The notes beneath the pieces were generated by a model. The model was not told where the DNA came from. It ran no database searches and worked only from the letters and a program-made list of their open reading frames with translations. A DNA stretch of 39,527 bases from Planctomycetaceae bacterium (lineage in GTDB: Bacteria > Planctomycetota > SZUA-567): assembly GCA_021205245.1 (NCBI GenBank), contig JAJPXZ010000183.1, positions 1 to 39,527 on the forward strand. The letters are read 5' to 3'. Shown here piece by piece: positions 9,321-18,103 of the stretch; positions within the stretch are counted from its first letter, which is position 1, and every line of letters starts with the position of its first letter. The translations under genes were made by a program, and so were the position numbers.

Positions 9321-9860
9321 TTATTTTGAAGGGGTGGTATCCACGGGTGGTTCCACCGGGTACTGATTCTTGAAGGTGGGCATGGGCGGCAGCGGCTCAC
9401 CAACGTATTCGGGCTGGACGGCATCATAGTGTTCGCTCGCCGTGTACGGTGCCACTTCGGCGGGGTAAAGCGGCGTGTCGGCGGGAACCAGGCAGCCGGC
9501 GATACGCACAGGCGGAACCGCGGCGGCTGGCTTGACGTCCGCTTTCGCCACGGCCTTCGGAGCGGCTGGGGCCTTTTCCGCTTTTTCCGGCTTTTCGGTT
9601 TTGGCGGGAGCGTACTTGTCCCTGCCTTCGATAGCCTGCTTCAGGGCTTCGGCGGTTTTGCGCGACGCTTCCGGGTTACGGTTAACAGCAGCCGGATAGA
9701 GTTCGGGACGGTAACTGACGCTGCACGGATCGACCACCGCGCACGGTTGCGCCGGAACAGTGCAGGTCGGCGTGTTGCAGTTCGAGCATCCAGACGCCAC
9801 CATCGCGGCGGCAACGGCCACGCTCAGGCCGATATATTTCCAAAACAAGGCGATACGCAT
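9321..9860 (-). CDS. Small lipoprotein, Cys-rich N-terminus with Lys/Ala/Pro-rich region
   Basis: Lipobox-like AAAMVASGCSNCNTPTCTVPAQPC; plausible GGGGGAAG Shine-Dalgarno. Confidence 0.75.
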   Translation of the reverse strand: MRIALFWKYIGLSVAVAAAMVASGCSNCNTPTCTVPAQPCAVVDPCSVSYRPELYPAAVNRNPEASRKTAEALKQAIEGRDKYAPAKTEKPEKAEKAPAAPKAVAKADVKPAAAVPPVRIAGCLVPADTPLYPAEVAPYTASEHYDAVQPEYVGEPLPPMPTFKNQYPVEPPVDTTPSK

Positions 9861-10133
9861 TTTGGTCTTCCCCCTAGTGTCAATGACATAAACAGCGCCA
9901 ATTGCGGCACTGCCCCCATTTATAAACTGTTTCCCCAGTGCTTTCTTTTGTAGCTATTCGTTGCCCTTATATCAACTATAATCGGATTTTTTCAGACCCA
10001 GCTTTACGAAATTTTTCGAATTTCTTGAAAATATATTCCGCCTGCCGCCCTCTTCAACCCCGGTATTGCTAATTTCCGCCGGGACGGAAGCACAGTCGGG
10101 TACACTATAAGAGGGAAAGAGACGGAGGGAGCC

Positions 10134-11120
10134 ATGGCAAAGCAAGACGAGCTCAGGGAGTTATTTGCGGCCAAATTGAAAGCGGCGCTGGCCCACGCTA
10201 TCACCGTGCATAAGCGCGGCCTTCGTTGGGTATTGCCGCTGGCGATTGGCGTCTTTGCCGTCTTTTACCTGATCCTGGGTCAGATGCCCTGGTTATTCGG
10301 GTCGCACGGACGGGGCGCACTGACCCAATTCGCCACCATTCTGTTTTCACTGGTCCCGGCATTCTTTGTCTGGCACTATGCGCCACGGGCGCTGGCGCGG
10401 TCGGCGCGGCGCGTTTTTACCGAGACGGTGCTGCGTCCTCTCGGCCGACTCGTCGATCCGGCAATGGACTACGAGCCTAAGGCACGCATCTCCCGGGATA
10501 TCCTCGACACCAGCCTCCTTTTCGACAGCGTTGGCGAAGGGCTGACCAGCATACGCGGCGATAATCTGTTCAAGGGAACTGCCGCCGACGGCAATGCCTT
10601 TGCCTTTTCGACGCTCCAGGCCGACAAAAAGGTTCGCCATGGCTGCCATCTCTACGGCGGCACCTTGTTCAGCGGCATGTTCCTGCGGCGGACAGCGCGT
10701 GAATCGATTGACGGCCTGATGATGATTGTACCGCGTGCATCCGGACTGACGCCGGAAGGATTGACGGAACGAATCCGGGTTGCGGAACGGGACGCGCTTT
10801 TGCCGGTCAGGGAAATCGAGGTAATACATGATCCGGCGTTTGTCCGCTGGTTCATTGTCCTTGCCGCCGGCGGCGACGCGCCGCCTCCCACTCCCGCCAT
10901 GCGGGAACGGATTCTTGCTCTGCTGGAGGAATACGGATATCAACCGTACTATTCCCGCATGGGCACCGAATGGCATCTTGGGTTGATGACCGCCAGGCGA
11001 CAGTTGGAGATTCCGGATTGCGCGCCTGGCGACGAAAAGACACTCTTACTGGCGTGTGAACGGTATTACACCGATATCCAGGTGGTGCGGGAGTTGGCGG
11101 ATGCGGAGGCGTTTGCCTAA
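10134..11120 (+). CDS. Membrane protein, DUF3137-like
   Basis: Two N-terminal TM helices, then a domain with SRDILDTSLLFDS...GDNLFKGTAADGNAFAFSTLQ...LFSGMFLRR resembling DUF3137; ggagcc upstream of the ATG. Confidence 0.65.
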   Translation: MAKQDELRELFAAKLKAALAHAITVHKRGLRWVLPLAIGVFAVFYLILGQMPWLFGSHGRGALTQFATILFSLVPAFFVWHYAPRALARSARRVFTETVLRPLGRLVDPAMDYEPKARISRDILDTSLLFDSVGEGLTSIRGDNLFKGTAADGNAFAFSTLQADKKVRHGCHLYGGTLFSGMFLRRTARESIDGLMMIVPRASGLTPEGLTERIRVAERDALLPVREIEVIHDPAFVRWFIVLAAGGDAPPPTPAMRERILALLEEYGYQPYYSRMGTEWHLGLMTARRQLEIPDCAPGDEKTLLLACERYYTDIQVVRELADAEAFA

Positions 11121-11142
11121 GGGTCACGCATCGCGCCGGAAT

Positions 11143-12165
11143 TCATGCAAGGCTGTAGCGATCAAACAGCGCCTGCATTCCCCCTTTTTGCCAATCGCCC
11201 CGCGTCAGTGCCACCTGCAACAATACCCTGGCCTTGGCCGGGCTGAGGAACCCGGCGGCGATGAATCCGTCGCGGCGAATCTTTTCGGTCAGCGGAACCG
11301 GTCCGTCGACCACCCGCGTGGCGCACACAACAGCCACGCCACCGGCGACAGCCTCGGCCAGAGCCGGCCGCACATCCCCATGCACATTCCCCATGCCGAC
11401 GCCCGCATGCACCAGCCCCCACGCGCCGGCGGCGAGAGCGGCATCGACCAGGCCGCGTTCCTGACCGGCATGACCGTAGATGATTTCCACCCGTGGCAAC
11501 GCATCCAACCCGGCCACGGTAAACACCGGCAGGCCTTCCCGAGCCGTGGCTGGACGGAAGAACACCGGGTCGCCGTCGACCACCCGCCCCTCCGGACCGC
11601 CCCAGGAGGAAAACGCGTTCAAGGCCATGGAATCGGTTTTCCTGACCCGTCGCGCCGCATGAATGTCGTTATTGAACACCACCAGCACGCCCCGGCCGGA
11701 AGCGGCGGGACAGACCGCAGTCTGCACCGCAGCCAGGATATTGGCTGGGCCGTCGGCCGAAACGGCGTCGGCGGGGCGCATCGCGCCGGTCATCACCACC
11801 GGTTTGCCATGGGGAAGCAGGCAGTCGAGAAAAACCGCCGTCTCCTCCATCGTGTCGGTGCCATGCAGGACAATCACCCCCGAGACTTCGGGATCGTCCA
11901 ATTCCTGGCTGGCGGTCCGCACCAAATCAAGCCATACGTCCGACGTCATATCCTCGCTGCCGATATTCGCCACCTGATGGGCCCGGAGCCGCACCGCCGC
12001 CGACAAACCAGGAACAGCCGCCAATAAATCGTCACCAGAGACAACGCCGGAACGGTAGTTGGCTGAACTGCCCTGGCGCGTCGACTGTCCAGCAATGGTG
12101 CCGCCGGTGGCAAGAACTGAAATCAGCGGCAGAGAAGCCGAATTTATAGAGTCATTACGTGTCAT
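11143..12165 (-). CDS. L-asparaginase (type I/II family)
   Basis: LISVLATGGTIAGQ and GVIVLHGTDTMEETAVFL signatures. Start chosen at MTRNDS (the ORF extends to 12291). Confidence 0.9.
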   Translation of the reverse strand: MTRNDSINSASLPLISVLATGGTIAGQSTRQGSSANYRSGVVSGDDLLAAVPGLSAAVRLRAHQVANIGSEDMTSDVWLDLVRTASQELDDPEVSGVIVLHGTDTMEETAVFLDCLLPHGKPVVMTGAMRPADAVSADGPANILAAVQTAVCPAASGRGVLVVFNNDIHAARRVRKTDSMALNAFSSWGGPEGRVVDGDPVFFRPATAREGLPVFTVAGLDALPRVEIIYGHAGQERGLVDAALAAGAWGLVHAGVGMGNVHGDVRPALAEAVAGGVAVVCATRVVDGPVPLTEKIRRDGFIAAGFLSPAKARVLLQVALTRGDWQKGGMQALFDRYSLA

Positions 12166-12191
12166 ATTCACCCATTCACACAAAAATACAC

Positions 12192-12241
12192 GGGCTTTGA
12201 CAGTTCGTTGCCTGTTTAAGGCAAAGAACCTGTCAAAGCCC
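12192..12241. repeat. Long imperfect hairpin in the asparaginase 5' leader
   Basis: gggctttgacagttcgttgcct-gtttaa-ggcaaagaacctgtcaaagccc; arms about 22 nt with one bulge and one mismatch. Confidence 0.75.
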
Positions 12242-12540
12242 TTCAATAGTGCGAAAACTCCGATAAGGGTTGAAAGTTGATGGGGAGACATCTTTTAGTA
12301 TAAACCATGAAACCATTTTCGCAACTCTCAATCCATAAAATTTCGCATTTATGCAACATGTTTTGTAGACGCAGGTTCAATGGATGCGTCAACTTTTACC
12401 GTAAAGGCCGCCCATACCTACCGGTTACGGCGGCATCCACTGCCATGTTAATTGAGCGTAAATTAATTTTTCCATTTGACAAATTAATTCTTTCCTTTTA
12501 AACCCTTCTCACGTTGGTGGTTGTTGCCCAAGAGAGGATA

Positions 12541-12850
12541 TCCTAGTATGACCAGCGACGTTGAAAACCCTGTCCCGCCCCAGGAAGAAATCAAGCCGAT
12601 CCTTAAGGCCCTCCGCACCTGCCGAGGCCAACTCGACGGCATTATCGGCATGGTCGAGAAGACCCGCGACTCGCTCGAGGTATCAAATCAGATACTCGCC
12701 GCCCAGGCCATGCTCAAGCGCGCAAACAAGATGGTTCTGATTCAGTACATCGAGGAGACCATGCGAACCGGTATGGCCGAACCCCAGAGAACCGATGCCG
12801 CCATCGCGGAAATTAATACCATCCTCGACAAGCTTTTGCGCCAACCCTAA
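12541..12850 (+). CDS. CsoR/RcnR (DUF156) family transcriptional repressor-like protein
   Basis: RTCRGQLDGIIGMVEKTRDSLEVSNQILAAQAMLKRANKMVLIQYIEETM matches the family fold pattern. ORF 12521..12850; start probably ATG near 12548. Confidence 0.8.
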
Positions 12851-12933
12851 CGGAAACGCCCCATGATGCGCCTTGTGCGAGTCCACTCTTGTAGTTATAA
12901 TAGAGACAGGTACTCCTATGCAAGGGACAGATA

Positions 12934-15402
12934 ATGGCCGCCACCGCGACAATGGGCATAACCGGCATGACCTGCGCTGCCTGCGGCAAGCGGGTGGAAA
13001 AGGTGGTTGGCAAATTGCCGGGCGTCAATACAGCCTCAGTCAACATCGCCACTGAAAAACTTTCCGTCGCCTACGACGACGCCGTGGTCGGCCCGGCCGA
13101 TATCGAGAACGCTGTCTCCCGGGCCGGCTTCGGCGTCGTGCGACAGGATGAAAAAACCGCTGTCATCCCCATCGCCGGTATGAGTTGCGCCGCCTGCGCC
13201 TCGCGCCTCGAAAAGGTGTTGGGCAAATTGGACGGCACCGTCTCGGCCAACGTCAACTACGCCACCGAAAAAGCCGTTCTTGTCTACAACCCCGCAGCCC
13301 TCCGGATGGCTACCGTCCGCGAGGCTGTCGCCAAGGCCGGTTTCCAGGCACTCGACATCGAGAAAGAGGGGGCGGTCGACGCCGACCGCATCCGCCGCGA
13401 CGCCGAAGTGCGCTCGATGTGGCGGCGCTTTACCGTTGCCGTCATCTTTGCCGCGCCACTCCTGTACATCGCCATGGCCAGCATGATTCCGGGCGCGCCG
13501 TTTCCATCCTTCCTCGACCCGGCTATGCACCCGCTTCGCTTTGCCCTGGTGCAACTCTGTCTCACCCTGCCCATCGCCTGGGTAGGCAGGCGCTTCTACT
13601 CGGTTGGGTTCAAGCTGCTGTGGCAGCGCGCCCCGAACATGGACTCGCTGATCGCCGTCGGCACCTCGGCCGCCATCGCCTACAGCCTTTATTCCACCTG
13701 GCGGATTTGGCACGGAGACGCCCACGCGGTCAACGGCCTTTATTACGAATCGGCCGGGGTGATTATCGCCCTTATTCTCTTGGGGAAATCCCTCGAGGCG
13801 GTGTCCAAAGGAAAGACCTCCCAAGCCATCAAGAAGCTGATGGGCCTGGCGCCGAAGACCGCCCTGGTGGTGCGTGACGGCGTCGAGGCGGAACTGCCTA
13901 TCGACGAGGTCGAACCGGGCGACGTGGTGGTGGTGAAGCCTGGCGACAAGATACCGGTCGACGGGGTCATCCTCGAAGGCAGGACCACCATTGACGAGGC
14001 GATGCTGACCGGCGAGTCCATGCCGGTCGACAAGAAGACCGGCGACAGGGTCTACGGCGCGTCGATCAATAAAAACGGCCGCATCCTTTTCCGAGCCGAA
14101 AAAGTTGGCGCAGACACCGCCCTGGCGCAAATCGTCAAGCTGGTCGAGGACGCGCAAAACGCCAAGGCCCCTATCGCCCGCCTGGCGGACGTGGTGGCCG
14201 GGTACTTTGTGCCGGCGGTCATCCTGATAGCGGTTCTGGCCGCCCTCGCCTGGTGGATCGGGACGCGGGACTTCGCCTTTGCGCTGTCCATCTTTATCTC
14301 GGTCCTTATTATCGCCTGCCCCTGCGCCCTCGGCCTCGCCACGCCGACGGCAATCATGGTCGGCACCGGGCGCGGCGCGGAGTATGGCATCCTTATCAAG
14401 GGCGGCGACGCCCTGGAATCGGCGCAAAAAATTAATGCCGTCATCCTTGACAAAACCGGCACCATAACCAGGGGCAAGCCGGAACTTACCGATGTCCTGC
14501 CGGTTCCGGGCGGCGACCGTAAAACTCTCCTCCGCTTGGCCGCATCGGCGGAAAAGGGGTCCGAGCACCCGCTGGGCGAAGCGGTGACCGAGGGCGCGGC
14601 ACGGGAGGGAATCGACCTCCTCCCGCTCGAGCATTTCGAAGCGCTTCCCGGCCGTGGCATCGACGCCACCGCCTCGGGTGAACGCATCCTTCTCGGCAAC
14701 GAACGCCTGCTCGTCGAAAACGGCATCGCCCCGGGAGCGTTGACCGAAGAATTTATCCGTCTCGCCTCCGACGGCAAGACGCCCATGTATGTGGCGGCGA
14801 ATGGCGCACTGGCGGGGGTTCTGGCGGTTGCGGACGTGGTCAAGCCGTCCAGCGCCGAGGCGGTGCGGGCACTCCGCGACCTTGGTATCGAAGTGGCGAT
14901 GCTGACCGGCGACAACCGCCGCACCGCCGAGGCGATTGCCAAGCAGGTCGGCGTCGACCGGGTTTTGGCCGAGGTGTTGCCAGGCGACAAGGCAAACGAG
15001 GTCAAGCGGCTGCAGGCGGAAGGAAAACGCGTCGCCATGGTCGGCGACGGCATTAACGACGCCCCCGCCCTGGCCCAGGCCGACGTGGGGATAGCCATCG
15101 GCTCGGGTGCGGACGTGGCGATGGAGTCGGCCGACGTGGTCCTGATGCACAGCGATCTCATGGATGTGCCGGCCGCGGTGGAACTGGCCCGCGCCACCAT
15201 CCGCAACATCAAGGAAAACCTGTTTTGGGCATTTGCCTACAATACGCTTGGCATTCCGGTGGCCGCCGGGGTGCTCTACCTTTTCGGCGGTCCGCTATTG
15301 AACCCGATGCTGGCCGCCGCGGCGATGTCCCTGAGTTCCGTCTCTGTGTTGACGAATGCGCTGCGGTTGCGGCGTTTTCGTCCCAAGGCCAAAAAGGGGT
15401 GA
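12934..15402 (+). CDS. copA: Copper-translocating P1B-type ATPase with two N-terminal HMA domains
   Basis: Two GMTCAAC/GMSCAAC HMA motifs, IIACPCALG, DKTGTITRG, TGDNRRTAEAIA and GDGINDAPAL. Confidence 0.95.
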   Translation: MAATATMGITGMTCAACGKRVEKVVGKLPGVNTASVNIATEKLSVAYDDAVVGPADIENAVSRAGFGVVRQDEKTAVIPIAGMSCAACASRLEKVLGKLDGTVSANVNYATEKAVLVYNPAALRMATVREAVAKAGFQALDIEKEGAVDADRIRRDAEVRSMWRRFTVAVIFAAPLLYIAMASMIPGAPFPSFLDPAMHPLRFALVQLCLTLPIAWVGRRFYSVGFKLLWQRAPNMDSLIAVGTSAAIAYSLYSTWRIWHGDAHAVNGLYYESAGVIIALILLGKSLEAVSKGKTSQAIKKLMGLAPKTALVVRDGVEAELPIDEVEPGDVVVVKPGDKIPVDGVILEGRTTIDEAMLTGESMPVDKKTGDRVYGASINKNGRILFRAEKVGADTALAQIVKLVEDAQNAKAPIARLADVVAGYFVPAVILIAVLAALAWWIGTRDFAFALSIFISVLIIACPCALGLATPTAIMVGTGRGAEYGILIKGGDALESAQKINAVILDKTGTITRGKPELTDVLPVPGGDRKTLLRLAASAEKGSEHPLGEAVTEGAAREGIDLLPLEHFEALPGRGIDATASGERILLGNERLLVENGIAPGALTEEFIRLASDGKTPMYVAANGALAGVLAVADVVKPSSAEAVRALRDLGIEVAMLTGDNRRTAEAIAKQVGVDRVLAEVLPGDKANEVKRLQAEGKRVAMVGDGINDAPALAQADVGIAIGSGADVAMESADVVLMHSDLMDVPAAVELARATIRNIKENLFWAFAYNTLGIPVAAGVLYLFGGPLLNPMLAAAAMSLSSVSVLTNALRLRRFRPKAKKG

Positions 15403-15437
15403 GGCGTTCCCGGCCGATTTCGAAAAAGGAGAGAGCC

Positions 15438-16205
15438 ATGAGCACGCTATACCGTCGAGTCCTCTGTCTCCTGGCGGTCGTCCTTCTGGGCGGCGGATAC
15501 GGCTGGGCTGCTTCACGAAGCGAAGTGGCGAACAAGCTGGAAGATTTTCGGCAGTTCTTCGTCGACTTCCAGCTCGCACCCGACTCGGGCATTCCCGGCG
15601 ATCTGCTGGCCGAGTGTTACGGCGTTATTATTATGCGACAGTACAAGGCCGGGTTTATCTTCGGCGCGCGGGTCGGTCATGGCGTGATCTTCATGCACGA
15701 CCGGTTCACCGGCGAGTGGTCGCCGCCGGCGTTTGTGCGGTCTGCCGACGGCAGCTTCGGCTTCCAGATAGGAGGCCAGTCCGTCGACGCCATCATCCTG
15801 ATCATGAACCAGGAAGGGGTGGACATGCTCCTGAAGACCCGCTTCTCCATCGGCGTCGACGCGTCGGCTGCCGCTGGTCCGGTGGGACGGGACATGTCGG
15901 CCCAGGTGGGGCCGGGAACAGCGCTCCTCACCTATTCCAGGGCGAAGGGCCTCTATGCCGGCGCGTCTTTCGAAGGCGGCGCGTTCTTGAACAACAACGA
16001 CTACAACCTCGCCCTCTACGGACGGCCAGTCGGGATCCGGGACATTCTCCTGAACCGCCAAGTAGCCATGCCGCCTGAAGCCCACCCGATTATCTCCACC
16101 CTGCAGCAGTACGCTACCAGCGGCGGCCCGGCGACCCCGGCCCAGCCGTCGACCGGCGGCCTGCCTCCGCGCATCGGGTCGGTGACTCCCGCGCCGGAGT
16201 ACTAG
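15438..16205 (+). CDS. YSC84/Ysc84-like exported lipid-binding protein
   Basis: Signal peptide at MSTLYRRVLCLLAVVLLGGGYGWA; pattern GVIIMRQYKAGFIFGARVGHGVIFMHD...GFQIGGQSVDAIILIMN...TYSRAKGLYAGASFEG is typical of the family. Confidence 0.8.
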   Translation: MSTLYRRVLCLLAVVLLGGGYGWAASRSEVANKLEDFRQFFVDFQLAPDSGIPGDLLAECYGVIIMRQYKAGFIFGARVGHGVIFMHDRFTGEWSPPAFVRSADGSFGFQIGGQSVDAIILIMNQEGVDMLLKTRFSIGVDASAAAGPVGRDMSAQVGPGTALLTYSRAKGLYAGASFEGGAFLNNNDYNLALYGRPVGIRDILLNRQVAMPPEAHPIISTLQQYATSGGPATPAQPSTGGLPPRIGSVTPAPEY

Positions 16206-16389
16206 AGCGAAACCGCGATTGGTTAGGTATACAAAGCAAACAGTCGCCGCGACGGCGTCCTGTTTTTGTTGTTTGTCTTAAGGATAACCATTTGCGCCCC
16301 CTCGGCGTCAACCCGTCGTCAGGGGAGGCTGGATGGTAAATCAAACAACCGAGGCGACGCAAGGAGGAGATGGGATGCCTTACCTGCTC

Positions 16390-17376
16390 CTACCCCTTTT
16401 GCGCCGCCGGGATAATGAGGTTTTCCGGCCGCGTTGTCTCTTTGCCCCGGTCGACGATGTTCAGGAGCAGCCGCGCCGCCCGTCGGCCCAGGGTATAGTT
16501 GTCGAAATGCATAACCGCCACGCCGTCCGGGGTCATGAGAACGTCTTCCCCGGTCGACACGTACACGATGTTGGACGCGGTGCCGAGCGGCATCCCGGCG
16601 TCCTCCAGGGCGATGGCGGTTTCGGGCAAGAGGCCGCGAAGCATCGCCACCCCGACTTTACGTCCACCGGTGCGGCTCTGGAAGTTCTGGAGCCAGGCGG
16701 CGTCGGGGACAAACGCCCCTTTCCAACTCACGCAGGGGATGCCGTGGGTTGCCTCCCACTCGTTGAAGAAATCGACAAACGGGACATAGACGGCGGTATC
16801 GACGTTCTGCGGCATGACCAGGACGATGCCGCCGCATTCCTCGGCCAGGAGCGTCTCGGCGATGTCGGCCGCGAACGAACGCATGTCAAAGGAAACGGTA
16901 TTCACGTTCGGCCGGGGATTGCCGCCCATGATGACGAAGGGCCGCTCCGACTGCTGCAGCATGGTGATATGTTCCTCGTCCTCGCCCGAGTCCTGGATGA
17001 TGAACCCGTCGACTTGGCGGCCATAGGCCATCTGGCGGATAATCTCCAGCTCGTGTTCGCGGTTTCGGGACATAACCAGCATGAGCCGTTCCTCCCGCTC
17101 CCACATGAGGTCGCTCACGCCGCGCAGAGACTCGTGCCAAATATCGTCGGAACGGAAAAGACTATAAGACGACGAAACAAAGGCTATTATACGGGTCTTA
17201 CCGGTGCGTAATCCGCGCGCCGCCGCCAGCGGCACATAATTCATGCTCTTGGCGATCCTGTGTATCCGTTCCGCCGTCGCCGGGGATACCCTTACCCGGT
17301 TCACCCCGGACAGGACGCTGGATGCCGTTACCGTGCTTACCTGCGCCGCAGCCGCCACTTCTTTTAACGTAACCAT
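16390..17376 (-). CDS. LacI-family transcriptional regulator
   Basis: N-terminal HTH VTLKEVAAAAQVSTVTASSVLSGVNRVRVSPATAERIHRIAKSMNYVPLAAARGLRTGKT; periplasmic-binding-protein-like C-terminal region. Confidence 0.92.
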   Translation of the reverse strand: MVTLKEVAAAAQVSTVTASSVLSGVNRVRVSPATAERIHRIAKSMNYVPLAAARGLRTGKTRIIAFVSSSYSLFRSDDIWHESLRGVSDLMWEREERLMLVMSRNREHELEIIRQMAYGRQVDGFIIQDSGEDEEHITMLQQSERPFVIMGGNPRPNVNTVSFDMRSFAADIAETLLAEECGGIVLVMPQNVDTAVYVPFVDFFNEWEATHGIPCVSWKGAFVPDAAWLQNFQSRTGGRKVGVAMLRGLLPETAIALEDAGMPLGTASNIVYVSTGEDVLMTPDGVAVMHFDNYTLGRRAARLLLNIVDRGKETTRPENLIIPAAQKG

Positions 17377-17425
17377 ACGATCAAGCCTTCCTGGATCAAG
17401 CGCTGGTTTGAGGGAGATAACCGCC

Positions 17426-17445
17426 GGTTTAAACCAGTATAAACC
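17426..17445. promoter_or_regulatory. Candidate operator upstream of the LacI-family gene
   Basis: GGTTTAAACCAGTATAAACC: perfect GGTTTAAACC palindrome plus outer GGTTTA-N8-TAAACC dyad, downstream of a minus-strand TTGACA (17475-17480). Confidence 0.5.
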
Positions 17446-17627
17446 ATGTTAAAAATATACTGTAAAACATTCCTTGTCAAGTAACCATATAGGCGATATC
17501 TCCCTGTTTTATCCCACGCGGGGGTGATAAATAGCGGAGACGGGACGGGAGGGGCGTGTTGAGGGACCGATCCGGAAAAAATTGCGGAAAATGCAAAAGT
17601 TTCATTTGGATATTTTTCCCGTCGGCT

Positions 17628-17633
17628 TATAAT
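17628..17633 (+). promoter_or_regulatory. Candidate -10 box of the atp operon
   Basis: Exact TATAAT 38 nt upstream of the atpI-like ATG; the -35 is weak (TTGGAT, 16 nt spacing). Confidence 0.45.
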
Positions 17634-17671
17634 GCTCCGTTTGGCCCACTGGTATTTAATAGGTATTAACA

Positions 17672-18103
17672 ATGGCGACGCCGGATAGCATGCAGGACTT
17701 TCTTCGATATCACCGGCGCATGTTCAGCCTGATGATCGGGGTGTGTTTGGCGGTTTTTGTGGTCTTGCTCGCCGTCATGCGCCATGATATGGCCTGGGCG
17801 GGCGGGTTTGCCGCCGGTGCGGCGGCACAACTCGGAAAATTCGGATTTCTTGATGTCGCTGTCATAAAAAAAATAGCCGCGGAGAAAAAAGACCCGGCCG
17901 TCACCCAACTGAAAGCCATGTTTGTCTCGCTGGCTCTCTTCGGGCTGGCGGTGGTTATTGTGTATACATTTGGCCTCAACGTTTGGACCATGGCAGCCGG
18001 GATTTTTCTGCCCCGGCTTATCTTGCTAGCCGACGCCTATATCCGCCCCAACCCCTTCGGGAACGGGACTGAAGACGCCGCCGCGGAGGAAACCGGTGAG
18101 TAG
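17672..18103 (+). CDS. atpI: ATP synthase subunit I-like membrane protein
   Basis: 143 aa with four hydrophobic segments, first gene before subunit a. Confidence 0.65.
   Translation: MATPDSMQDFLRYHRRMFSLMIGVCLAVFVVLLAVMRHDMAWAGGFAAGAAAQLGKFGFLDVAVIKKIAAEKKDPAVTQLKAMFVSLALFGLAVVIVYTFGLNVWTMAAGIFLPRLILLADAYIRPNPFGNGTEDAAAEETGE

Noticed and set aside
13036-15150. 704-aa minus-strand ORF opposite copA
   Set aside because: Shadow ORF in GC-rich DNA; the plus strand encodes a well-conserved Cu-ATPase, and the antisense translation has no recognisable domains.
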